This document shows positions 31,942 to 39,715 of a stretch of 45,681 nt of DNA, one piece after another. This DNA is from an uncultured Christensenella sp. (GTDB lineage Bacteria; Bacillota; Clostridia; Christensenellales; UBA3700). The stretch is taken from contig CAJTXS010000011.1 of NCBI GenBank assembly GCA_910583735.1, positions 1 through 45,681 on the forward strand, in the 5' to 3' direction. Every line of letters starts with the position of its first letter. The first letter of the stretch is position 1. A program made the translations under genes and the position numbers. The notes beneath the pieces are model-generated. The model worked only from the letters and a program-made list of their open reading frames with translations. It did no database searches and was not told where the DNA came from.

Positions 31942-34548
31942 ATGGCAAAGGTACAAATCGTTAACGACGAGCAGAGCTTATTGCAGCGTCTTGCAGAGGT
32001 AAGAGCGGCGCAGGCTCAATATGCCACTTACACACAGGAGCAGGTAGACAAGATATTCTTCGAAGCGGCTATGGCTGCCAACAAGATGAGGATCCCGCTC
32101 GCTAAGATGGCTGTCGAGGAGACAGGCATGGGCGTAGTGGAGGATAAGGTAATTAAGAATCACTATGCTTCCGAGTACATCTACAACGCTTATAAGGATA
32201 CTAAGACTTGCGGCGTGCTCGAGTACGACGCGGGCTTCGGTCTCAAGAAGATTGCCGAGCCTATCGGCGTCATCGCGGCGGTTATACCTACCACCAACCC
32301 CACTTCTACGGCTATATTCAAGTCGTTGCTCGCGCTCAAGACGCGCAACGCGCTTATCTTCTCCCCTCACCCCCGCGCTAAAAAGGCTACCATAGCCGCG
32401 GCTAAGGTGGTATTGGACGCTGCCGTTAAGGCGGGCGCTCCCGAGGGTATCATCAGCTGGATAGACGAGCCCAGCGTTCCGCTTTCGGGTATGATAATGA
32501 AAGAGGCCGACATCATCCTCGCAACCGGCGGTCCCGGCATGGTTAAGGCGGCTTACTCTTCGGGCAAGCCCGCTGTAGGCGTAGGCGCAGGCAACACCCC
32601 CGCGCTCATAGACGACCTTGCCGATCTCAAGACGGCGGCGGCTTCCGTTATCCATTCCAAGACTTTCGACAACGGTATGATATGCGCTTCCGAGCAGTCC
32701 GTAGTAGTTCTTAAGGACGTATATGCGGAATTCAAGAAGGAAATGCAGGCGCGCGGCGCTTACTTCCTCAGCGCGGAAGAGACAGATAAGATGAGGGCTA
32801 CTATCCTTATCAACGGCGCGCTCAACGCCAAGATAGTCGGACAGCCCGCTACCAAGATAGCCGAGATGGCAGGCTTTACCGCTCCCGCGGGCGCTAAAGT
32901 ATTGGTAGGCGAAGTCGACAGCGTAGATATCAGCGAGCCTTTCGCTCATGAGAAGCTCAGCCCCGTACTCGCTATGTATAAGGCTAAGGATTTCGACGAC
33001 GCGGTCGCTAAAGCAGAGCAGCTCATCAACGACGGCGGTCTCGGACACACTTCCGTAATCTACACCAATCCCGAGACAGGCAAGGATAAGATAGACAAGT
33101 TCGTAGCTAAGATGCGCACCTGCCGTATCCTTGTCAACACCCCTTCTTCGCAAGGCGGTATCGGCGATTTGTATAACTTCAAGCTCGCGCCTTCGCTCAC
33201 GCTCGGTTGCGGCAGCTGGGGCGGTAACAGCGTCAGCGAAAACGTAGGTGTCAAGCACCTCATCAACATTAAGACGGTTGCGGAAAGGAGAGAGAATATG
33301 TTGTGGTTCAGAGCGCCCGAAAAGGTGTATTTCAAGAAGGGCTGCTTGGGCGTGGCTTTGCAGGAGCTCAAGCACGTTATGAATAAGAAGAAGGCGTTCA
33401 TCGTTACCGACTCCTTCCTGTTCAAGAGCGGATTTACCAAGCTCATCACCGACAGGCTCGACGAGATGGGTATCTCTCACACCACATTCTTCGAGGTAGC
33501 TCCCGATCCTACGCTTGCTTGCGCTAAAGAGGGCGCTAAGGCTATGGCTGCTTTCCAGCCCGACGTAATCCTCGCTATCGGCGGCGGTTCCGCTATGGAC
33601 GCAGGTAAGATTATGTGGGTACTCTACGAGCATCCCGAAGTCAACTTCCAGGATCTTGCAATGAGATTTATGGATATCCGTAAGAGAGTATATACCTTCC
33701 CTCACATGGGCGACAAGGCTTACTTCATAGCTATACCTACCACGGCAGGTACCGGTTCCGAAGTTACTCCTTTCGCGGTTATCACCGACGAGAACGACGG
33801 CACTAAGTATCCTCTTGCAGACTATGAGCTCATGCCCGATATGGCTATTATCGATGCAGACCTTATGATGAATATTCCTAAGGGACTTACCGCAGCTTCC
33901 GGTATCGACGCGCTTACTCATGCGCTCGAGGCAATAGCGTCCATGCTCGCTACCGATTACACCAACGGCATTGCTATGGAAGCCATTAAGCTGATATTCG
34001 AGTATCTGCCCCGCGCATATTCGCTGGGCGGTCACGATGCCGAGGCGAGAGAGAGGATGGCCAACGCTTCCTGTATGGCAGGTATGGCTTTTGCCAACGC
34101 CTTCCTCGGCGTATGCCACTCCATGGCTCATAAGCTGGGCAGCTATCACCACCTGCCTCACGGTATCGCCAACGCGCTCATGATCAACGAGGTCATTAAA
34201 TTCAACTCTGCCGAGTGCCCCGCCAAGATGGGTACCTTCCCTCAGTATAAGTATCCCGAGGCGATGAAGAGATATGCAGGCGTTGCAGACGCTCTCGGAC
34301 TTGCGGGCAAGAACGATGCGGAGAAGGTTAAGGCTCTGATGAATAAGATTGAGGAGCTCAAGAAGGCGGTCGAGATTAAGGCCACAATCAAGGATTACGG
34401 CATTGACGAGGCGGACTTCCTCGCAAGATTGGACAGCATGACCGAAGATGCTTTCGACGATCAGTGCACGGGCGCCAATCCCAGATATCCTCTTATGAGC
34501 GAGATCAAGCAGATGTATCTCAACGCTTATTACGGCGTAAAGAAGTAA
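31942..34548 (+). CDS. adhE: Bifunctional acetaldehyde/alcohol dehydrogenase AdhE
   Basis: An 868-residue fusion, standard AdhE length. The N-terminal CoA-acylating aldehyde dehydrogenase half has IGVIAAVIPTTNPTSTAI and catalytic C248 in DNGMICASEQS. A linker of about 15 residues follows. The C-terminal iron-type alcohol dehydrogenase has ILAIGGGSAMDAGKIMW, IPTTAGTGSEVTPFAV and metal-binding histidines in CHSMAHKLGSYHHLPHG. It turns acetyl-CoA to ethanol while reoxidising two NADH. AAGGAG lies seven bases before the ATG. Expression should rise when NADH displaces Rex from the operator at 31858. It is monocistronic with a strong terminator. Confidence 0.98.
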   Translation: MAKVQIVNDEQSLLQRLAEVRAAQAQYATYTQEQVDKIFFEAAMAANKMRIPLAKMAVEETGMGVVEDKVIKNHYASEYIYNAYKDTKTCGVLEYDAGFGLKKIAEPIGVIAAVIPTTNPTSTAIFKSLLALKTRNALIFSPHPRAKKATIAAAKVVLDAAVKAGAPEGIISWIDEPSVPLSGMIMKEADIILATGGPGMVKAAYSSGKPAVGVGAGNTPALIDDLADLKTAAASVIHSKTFDNGMICASEQSVVVLKDVYAEFKKEMQARGAYFLSAEETDKMRATILINGALNAKIVGQPATKIAEMAGFTAPAGAKVLVGEVDSVDISEPFAHEKLSPVLAMYKAKDFDDAVAKAEQLINDGGLGHTSVIYTNPETGKDKIDKFVAKMRTCRILVNTPSSQGGIGDLYNFKLAPSLTLGCGSWGGNSVSENVGVKHLINIKTVAERRENMLWFRAPEKVYFKKGCLGVALQELKHVMNKKKAFIVTDSFLFKSGFTKLITDRLDEMGISHTTFFEVAPDPTLACAKEGAKAMAAFQPDVILAIGGGSAMDAGKIMWVLYEHPEVNFQDLAMRFMDIRKRVYTFPHMGDKAYFIAIPTTAGTGSEVTPFAVITDENDGTKYPLADYELMPDMAIIDADLMMNIPKGLTAASGIDALTHALEAIASMLATDYTNGIAMEAIKLIFEYLPRAYSLGGHDAEARERMANASCMAGMAFANAFLGVCHSMAHKLGSYHHLPHGIANALMINEVIKFNSAECPAKMGTFPQYKYPEAMKRYAGVADALGLAGKNDAEKVKALMNKIEELKKAVEIKATIKDYGIDEADFLARLDSMTEDAFDDQCTGANPRYPLMSEIKQMYLNAYYGVKK

Positions 34549-34564
34549 TAGCGTATATTGTTCC

Positions 34565-34601
34565 TACCCTCCGTTACTGCTAACGGAGGGTAATTTTTTT
34601 T
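34565..34601 (+). terminator. adhE terminator
   Basis: Perfect 12-bp stem: taccctccgtta (34565-34576) with taacggagggta (34581-34592), 4-base loop, then a T run. Confidence 0.93.
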
Positions 34602-34614
34602 ATATCCGTTGAGA

Positions 34615-34643
34615 TTGCAATTTTACCTCCGATATTGTATTAT
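34615..34643 (+). promoter_or_regulatory. SigmaA promoter of the sialidase-like gene (leaderless)
   Basis: TTGCAA (34615-34620), 17-bp spacer, TATTAT (34638-34643), then six bases before the ATG at 34650. The expected +1 is the A of the ATG; no ribosome binding site is present. Confidence 0.65.
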
Positions 34644-34649
34644 ATTAAT

Positions 34650-35984
34650 ATGTTTGAAGAAGTAATTGAGGAAAATAACAAGGAAGAGCGTAAGAGACGT
34701 ATTCGTCGCGGTATTTTCGTGGCGGTCTCGGCAGTCTCTGCTACTATTATAATACTCAGCATAATATTGATTATACTGTGGCGCGTCACCTATGTCGAAC
34801 TTAGCGAAGTCACTGAGATACCTATCATATATCTCGATCATTCGTCTCGCGTTACCGTAGATAGGACCGCCGATTATCTCGGACACCCCGACCTTGTGCT
34901 CAACGACAGGGGAGAGCTCATCACAATGTATCCCGAGGGACACGGCAAGGGCAACGTAATTATGCGACGTTCGAGCGATATGGGTAAGAATTGGAGCGCC
35001 AAGGAGATTACGCCCGAGTCTTGGAAGGAGTCGAAAGAGACCCCTACCATCTATAGTATCAAGTTGCATAGCGGCGAGGAGAAGCTCGTAATGATATCGG
35101 GCTGTCCCGCATGGAAGGAAGGAGAGCAAGACGGCTTTAATTTCTCCTATTCCGACGACGGAGGATACAATTGGAGTGAGTTCACCAATTGGTTCGGTAA
35201 GGAGTGGGCAGAGGAGACAGGCAAGGAGCCTTACGACTGTATTGTCGCTATGTCCTCTTTGACGCAGGTCAAGAAACGCGGATTTTATGTCAACGAGTGG
35301 CTCGGCACTTTTCACGACCATGAGTTCAATATCTACAAGTCATATTTATCGTTTGATATATACGGCAATATGGAGTGGTCGGAGCCCGAGCTGTTACTCG
35401 AGCAGTACAACGACATCTGTCAAGCTAACTATCTTTGCGAGCCCGAGATAATCAGGACGCAGGAGAAGCTCGTAGACGGAGTGAAGCAGAGCGAGCTCAT
35501 ATTGTTGATGCGTAATAATAAGCACGATGCCTCCATGGCTTGCGTTTCGTACGACGAGGGCAAGACCTGGACAGAGCCTGCTTATTTGCCCAATGCACTG
35601 TCCGGCGACAGACATAAAGCGCAGTACGACCCCGTTACGGGTAAGTGGCTCGTTACTTTCAGACAAGTGCTTGGCATCAAGCCCAATATATTGTCTACAT
35701 CCAAGCTGTACGGAGTGGGCTGGGTCGCATGGGTCGGAGACGAGGACGTATTACTCTCTCTTGCTCAGGGAGATTGGACCAAGGGATGCGGGGATGCATA
35801 TATTGTGCTGGCGGAGAATTACGGCGGGTCTCTCGATTGCGGCTATGCGGGCACGGCAGCGGACGAGGACGGCAATTTCGTACTCGTATCATACGGCAGA
35901 TTTTCCAAGTCTACAGTCAACCCTTATATTATGAGCGTTTCGTTCAATCTTAAAGAACTGTTGGAAAATAATTTAATGGGTTGA
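34650..35984 (+). CDS. Membrane-anchored sialidase-like protein
   Basis: A 444-residue protein. N-terminal residues 1-20 are charged, ending KRRIRR, and an uncleaved membrane helix at about 21-44 anchors it with the rest outside. The outer part is a six-bladed propeller type with three Asp-box motifs S-x-D-x-G-x-x-W: SSDMGKNWS, YSDDGGYNWS and SYDEGKTWT. The opening blade segment (HPDLVLNDRGELITMYPEGHGKG) resembles the R-I-P region of sialidases but has HPD in place of RIP. The arginine triad is not obvious, so activity on sialic acid is uncertain; another exo-glycosidase or binding role is possible. A TTG five codons upstream lies inside the -10 box and is rejected. Confidence 0.7.
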   Translation: MFEEVIEENNKEERKRRIRRGIFVAVSAVSATIIILSIILIILWRVTYVELSEVTEIPIIYLDHSSRVTVDRTADYLGHPDLVLNDRGELITMYPEGHGKGNVIMRRSSDMGKNWSAKEITPESWKESKETPTIYSIKLHSGEEKLVMISGCPAWKEGEQDGFNFSYSDDGGYNWSEFTNWFGKEWAEETGKEPYDCIVAMSSLTQVKKRGFYVNEWLGTFHDHEFNIYKSYLSFDIYGNMEWSEPELLLEQYNDICQANYLCEPEIIRTQEKLVDGVKQSELILLMRNNKHDASMACVSYDEGKTWTEPAYLPNALSGDRHKAQYDPVTGKWLVTFRQVLGIKPNILSTSKLYGVGWVAWVGDEDVLLSLAQGDWTKGCGDAYIVLAENYGGSLDCGYAGTAADEDGNFVLVSYGRFSKSTVNPYIMSVSFNLKELLENNLMG

Positions 35985-36010
35985 CGCCTGTCGAAAAAAA
36001 TATTTTTAAG

Positions 36011-36039
36011 TGTAAAATATTTTTGACAAATATTTTACA
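36011..36039 (+). promoter_or_regulatory. Palindromic operator over a -35 box
   Basis: Perfect 12-bp arms tgtaaaatattt (36011-36022) and aaatattttaca (36028-36039) flank the 5-base centre ttgac, which is the start of the -35 box of the lipoprotein promoter. The symmetry and position suggest a repressor site; the regulator is unknown. Confidence 0.6.
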
Positions 36040-36051
36040 TAGCGCTATAAT
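36023..36051 (+). promoter_or_regulatory. Promoter of the lipoprotein gene
   Basis: TTGACA (36023-36028), 17-bp spacer, TATAAT (36046-36051): perfect sigmaA consensus. Confidence 0.85.
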
Positions 36052-36090
36052 ATATTTAATAAGCATTACAACCTATAGGAGGGTTCATTT

Positions 36091-36477
36091 ATGAAAAAGA
36101 AAATAGCAGTTGTTGCAGTTGCGCTTTGCCTTGTCATCGCGCTCGTAGCATTGTGCGCATGCACACCCAAACTTGACAAGCTTAAGGAAAAGTTTAAGGC
36201 AGAAGGCTATGCCGTAACCGATCTTTCCGCAGAAGGCTTTGACATCAAAGACGCTAAGATAGAGTATGCTTTTACCGCTATAAAGGGCGGCGAGGGCTTG
36301 AATATCATCAGCGGCGGTCAGATGATCAACGTAGTATGCTTCGGCAGCAGCGAAGATGCCAAGACTTATTATGAGAAGGCTAAAGAGGCAGCAGAGGAAT
36401 CTCTCGTTAAAGTAACCGTTAAGAAGAAGGGCAACGCTATCGCTTCCGGTACCGAAGAGGCTATGAAGCTTTTCTAA
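36091..36477 (+). CDS. Small lipoprotein, unknown function
   Basis: A 128-residue exported protein. A lysine-start signal (MKKKIAVVAVALC...) leads to lipobox L-C-A-C24, where C24 would carry the lipid anchor. The mature part of about 104 residues is lysine-rich and has a ferredoxin-like or DUF-type strand/helix pattern (LKEKFKAEGYAVTDLSA, INVVCFGSSEDAKTYYEKAKEAAEES, VTVKKKGNAIASGTEEAM). I do not recognise the family. A strong ribosome binding site (AGGAGGG) and consensus promoter suggest high expression when derepressed. Confidence 0.8.
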   Translation: MKKKIAVVAVALCLVIALVALCACTPKLDKLKEKFKAEGYAVTDLSAEGFDIKDAKIEYAFTAIKGGEGLNIISGGQMINVVCFGSSEDAKTYYEKAKEAAEESLVKVTVKKKGNAIASGTEEAMKLF

Positions 36478-36507
36478 TTGACTTAACGATTCCAAGTTAA
36501 CAATTAC

Positions 36508-36545
36508 ATACCCCGACTTAGTTTTAGGTCGGGGTATATTTCTTA
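36508..36545 (+). terminator. Lipoprotein terminator
   Basis: ataccccgac (36508-36517) pairs perfectly with gtcggggtat (36528-36537), followed by a T-rich tail. Confidence 0.8.
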
Positions 36546-36622
36546 AATAAATTATTAATCAAAAAAAATATAGAAAAATATAAACAAAAGAAATAATATA
36601 AAAAATTTTTAACGCATATTAT

Positions 36623-36697
36623 AGGGGCGTAATCAATCGGTAAGGCATCAGACTTTGACTCTGTTATTCGTAGATCCGAATCCTGCCGCCCCTGCCA
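36623..36697 (+). tRNA. tRNA-Gln (anticodon TTG), structurally degenerate
   Basis: A 75-base cloverleaf with CCA encoded. The acceptor stem AGGGGCG/CGCCCCT is perfect and the anticodon loop is CTTTGAC, giving TTG (Gln). Weak points: D stem ATC/GGC has an A-C mismatch and a G-U pair; the anticodon stem ends in a T-T mismatch; the T stem has a G-U and an A-C at the normally fixed 53-61 pair; the T loop is TCCGAAT instead of TTCGAAT. It may be a decaying, duplicated or mobile-element tRNA, or a functional divergent one. Confidence 0.75.
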
Positions 36698-36715
36698 AAA
36701 AATCCATAAAAAACA

Positions 36716-36800
36716 CTACTGCAGTAATAAGATAATGAATGTAACTGGGTTTGGTACAAATTTGGTACATCTATAAAACCATATATTTTCTTGCCAAAAC
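36716..36800 (-). pseudogene. Possible integrase C-terminal scar
   Basis: The minus strand reads ...FYRCTKFVPNPVTFIILLLQ and a stop. On the plus strand this is a direct repeat tttggtaca spaced by aat. Such T-K-x-V-P-N endings are common in phage-type tyrosine recombinases next to tRNA attachment sites. Only about 20 codons remain and no catalytic part is present. It lies about 65 bases past the tRNA-Ser 3' end. This is inference from a short motif. Confidence 0.25.
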
Positions 36801-36866
36801 TTATTTTCTTTATTTTTCAGTTTTACAGGATATATTGTATTAATATACCCTGTAAATAGCAATATG

Positions 36867-36957
36867 TGGCGGAGAGAGAGGGATTCGAACCCTCGGTACG
36901 TTATTAGCGTACACACGATTTCCAATCGTGCTCTTTCGGCCTCTCAGACATCTCTCC
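36867..36957 (-). tRNA. tRNA-Ser (anticodon GGA)
   Basis: A 91-base class II tRNA including encoded CCA. The acceptor stem is GGAGAGA/TCTCTCC with discriminator G. The anticodon loop TTGGAAA lies between CACGA and TCGTG, giving GGA (Ser, UCC/UCU codons). A long variable arm (TACGCTAATAACGTA) and the TTCGAAT T loop are present. The structure is regular. Confidence 0.95.
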
Positions 36958-37250
36958 AAAAAAGCATTAAAATGATATCATAAATAAAACAAATATTCAA
37001 GTAAATTGCGCATCATTTACGATATAAGCGAAAAGTTATAAAAATAATGAGTTAAATGATAGTAAGCCAATTCGTTGGAGGAATGATAGTATGTTGATGG
37101 ATTTTATTTATAAGGCGGAGCGTTAGGTCGTGAATGTCCCGATTACATTTGTATAGCTGAAAAATTTCGTATGTAAGAAAATTGTCATAATTTTGTAAAT
37201 CGCTTGAAATAGTTGGGCGATATAATGCAAATAGACAGGAGGCAAAGGCA

Positions 37251-38825
37251 ATGGGAATACATATAGCAATAACCGGCGCGAGCGGACACATGGGCAAGGC
37301 GGTAATGCAAGAGCTGAGAAAACTCGAGGAGATAGAGTCTATTAAGATACTGCTCCTCGACAGTGCCGACCAGCGTCGATTCGGGCGCAAATTCAAGCGC
37401 ATTTTCGGTAAAAAGTTAAGCGTAATATACGGTGACATAGTCGATTACGACGACTGCGCGGAATTGGTGAAGGGCAGCGATTACGTGATACATATGGCGG
37501 CGATTATTCCGCCGGCTGCGGATAAGTATGCGGACAGGTGTTACGATGTAAACTACCTTGGCACGGTTAACATAGTAGACGCGGTAAATGCGCAGGCGCG
37601 GCAACCTAAGCTGATTCATTGCTCGACGGTGGCGGTATACGGTCATCGCAATTATATGCATCCGTGGGGACGGGTGGGCGACCCTTTGCTCGTCTCTCCG
37701 TTCGACAACTACGCTGCGGCTAAACTTAAAGCGGAGCGCTACTTGTTGGACAGCTGCGTAAAGCGCTGGGCGGTGCTGAGACAGACGGGAATATTGTATA
37801 AGGATTTACTTATGAGCAATATCGGCGACGGGCTGATGTTTCACACCTGTCTCAACGTCCCTCTTGAGTGGGTCAGCGACAGGGACAGCGGCGTGCTGAT
37901 ACGCAACATATTGATTAAGGATATGGCAGGCTCTGCGGATGATTTCTGGATGAAAGTATACAACATTGGCGGCGGAGACGGCAATAGGAATACAGGCTAT
38001 GAGACCTTCGACTCTTGCTTTAAGGAGTTTGGAATCAATACGAAAAAGGTGATGAAGCCGATATGGCATTCTATCCGCAATTTTCACGGCATATGGTTCG
38101 AAGATTCGGACGAGCTCGAGGAAATGTTTCACTTCCGCAGCGATACGGTCGAGGGATTTTGGCGGCGAGCGATTAATCCGCTTTACAAGCTCGCCCGTCT
38201 CGTACCGCCGTCCGTAATTTCCAAGTTGGTTATACAGCGCTTGCTTGACGATTACAATTCGCCTCTCAAGTGGATAAGAGACGGAGAAAGAGGCAAGGTC
38301 AAGGCGTACTTCGGCAGCGGCAAAAATGTCGATTGCATGCCGATGAATTGGGAGGAGTTCCCGCTGCTTGCGGAGGGGAGAGTCGTCGCGGGCGACGTGG
38401 ATTACGAAGCTATGCGCGACGTGTCCAATGTGCGCAGGTTTGGTTACAGATTGGACCACGGCTATGATGAGAGCAAGCCCGATTGCGAGCTCGATATAGA
38501 CGACATGCGTAAGGCAGCCGTATTCCGCGGCGGCAAGTGCCTGTCGGAGAGCATGAAAAAAGGCGACTTGTATACTAAACTCAAGTGGCAATGCCACGAC
38601 GGACACATATTCGAGGCGACGCCTTATGCCGTAATTAAGGCGGGACATTGGTGCCCCGTATGCTGTCAGCCGGGAGAATGGGATTTCGACAGACAGGCGG
38701 CGTTTTCTCCCTTCTTTGCGCAGGTGTGGTACGATACGCATGCAAAGGGCGAGAGATACGTATACTACTACGACGCGGACGGCGTAGCGACATTCAGGAG
38801 AGAGACGGAGGATAGAGCTGCATGA
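37251..38825 (+). CDS. SDR epimerase/dehydrogenase with C-terminal zinc ribbon
   Basis: A 524-residue fusion. Residues 1-300 are an extended short-chain dehydrogenase: NAD-binding TGASGHMG (8-15), D-x-V-D segment, catalytic S in HCSTVAVYG and Y-x3-K in NYAAAKLKAE. Residues about 445-475 form a treble-clef zinc ribbon (C448, H452, C468, C471 in KWQCHDGHIFEATPY and HWCPVC), like domains usually seen in nuclease-related or DUF4379-type proteins. A helical linker region lies between. Substrate unknown. GGAGG lies nine bases before the ATG. The stop overlaps the EFR1 start (ATGA), so the two act together, perhaps with the ferredoxin as electron partner. Confidence 0.75.
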   Translation: MGIHIAITGASGHMGKAVMQELRKLEEIESIKILLLDSADQRRFGRKFKRIFGKKLSVIYGDIVDYDDCAELVKGSDYVIHMAAIIPPAADKYADRCYDVNYLGTVNIVDAVNAQARQPKLIHCSTVAVYGHRNYMHPWGRVGDPLLVSPFDNYAAAKLKAERYLLDSCVKRWAVLRQTGILYKDLLMSNIGDGLMFHTCLNVPLEWVSDRDSGVLIRNILIKDMAGSADDFWMKVYNIGGGDGNRNTGYETFDSCFKEFGINTKKVMKPIWHSIRNFHGIWFEDSDELEEMFHFRSDTVEGFWRRAINPLYKLARLVPPSVISKLVIQRLLDDYNSPLKWIRDGERGKVKAYFGSGKNVDCMPMNWEEFPLLAEGRVVAGDVDYEAMRDVSNVRRFGYRLDHGYDESKPDCELDIDDMRKAAVFRGGKCLSESMKKGDLYTKLKWQCHDGHIFEATPYAVIKAGHWCPVCCQPGEWDFDRQAAFSPFFAQVWYDTHAKGERYVYYYDADGVATFRRETEDRAA

Positions 38826-39685
38826 AGATAGGCATATATGTATTTTCAGGTACGGGCAATACGGCGAGGGTGTGCGGATTATTTCAAGAGCGCTTAATCG
38901 GCGGCGGCGCGGAAGTCGTAAGTCATAACATGGAGGACGAATATACGGACGCAGTCTCTCCCGATAAGTTTGACGCGCTGATATTTGCGTATCCCGTTCA
39001 CGGCTTCAACGCTCCGACAATAGTCACGCAATTTGCCGAGAAATTGCCTAAGGCGAATGGCAAGCCATATTATGTCGTTAAGAGTTCCGGCGAGCCTGCG
39101 AAAGCCAACAGGGCGTCATCGGCTAAGTTAAACGCGATACTTAAGTCAAAAGGCTATATCATGCTCGACGAATTCCATTATGTAATGCCGTACAATATGA
39201 TTTTCAGACACGAGCAGCACATGGTGGATAAGATGTGGCGTCGCGCTATGGAAGCTGCGGATTTCGATGCCGCCGAGGTTCTCGATGGCAGGAGAGGCAA
39301 TATCAAGCAGCATGCGCGCCACAGGTTGATATCGGGGCTGTTCAGGATAGAGCACGGCGGAATGCGCATTATCGGCAGGCATTATAAAGTTGACATGAAT
39401 AAATGCGTCAAGTGTATGCGGTGCGTCAATGCATGTCCTGTAGGCAACATTGAATATAAGGACGGAAAATTCGTGTTCGGCAAGAAGTGCTTAGGCTGCG
39501 CTCGGTGCTCGTTCAACTGTCCTAAAGACGCCTTTAATATATCGCTGCTTAACTCTTGGAGGGTAAACGGCGCGTACGACTTCTCGCTTAAAGAAGAGAG
39601 CGACGGCGAGCTGTGCAAGTGGTGCAATAAGTCATACAGGCGATATTTTTCCCGAAAGGGCGGCAATAGTATTGAAAATCAATAG
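38822..39685 (+). CDS. EFR1 family flavodoxin-ferredoxin
   Basis: A 287-residue two-domain redox protein. The N-terminal flavodoxin-like part (1-150) has FMN loop YVFSGTGNTARV and YPVHGFNAPT. The C-terminal part has two 4Fe-4S clusters: C195, C198, C201, C205 and C223, C226, C229, C233 (KCVKCMRCVNACPVGN and KKCLGCARCSFNCP). A late C-K-W-C pair (about 265) is extra. This matches the EFR1 family of anaerobes, which moves electrons between flavin and ferredoxin-type carriers. It is coupled to the SDR-zinc ribbon gene. Confidence 0.88.
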   Translation: MKIGIYVFSGTGNTARVCGLFQERLIGGGAEVVSHNMEDEYTDAVSPDKFDALIFAYPVHGFNAPTIVTQFAEKLPKANGKPYYVVKSSGEPAKANRASSAKLNAILKSKGYIMLDEFHYVMPYNMIFRHEQHMVDKMWRRAMEAADFDAAEVLDGRRGNIKQHARHRLISGLFRIEHGGMRIIGRHYKVDMNKCVKCMRCVNACPVGNIEYKDGKFVFGKKCLGCARCSFNCPKDAFNISLLNSWRVNGAYDFSLKEESDGELCKWCNKSYRRYFSRKGGNSIENQ

Positions 39686-39700
39686 CAAGTATAGTAAAAT
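39672..39700 (+). promoter_or_regulatory. Promoter of the two-component operon
   Basis: TTGAAA (39672-39677), 17-bp spacer, TAAAAT (39695-39700). It overlaps the end of the EFR1 gene. Confidence 0.55.
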
Positions 39701-39715
39701 TTAATGGGTGAGTAT

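Noticed and set aside
31978..34161. 727-residue minus-strand open frame across adhE
   Set aside because: It is the antisense of a well-conserved 868-residue AdhE; its composition (rich in H, R, Y, L) is typical of a shadow frame.
36011..36039. Palindrome as terminator of the sialidase-like gene
   Set aside because: No T run follows it and its centre is the -35 box of a consensus promoter, so an operator is more likely.
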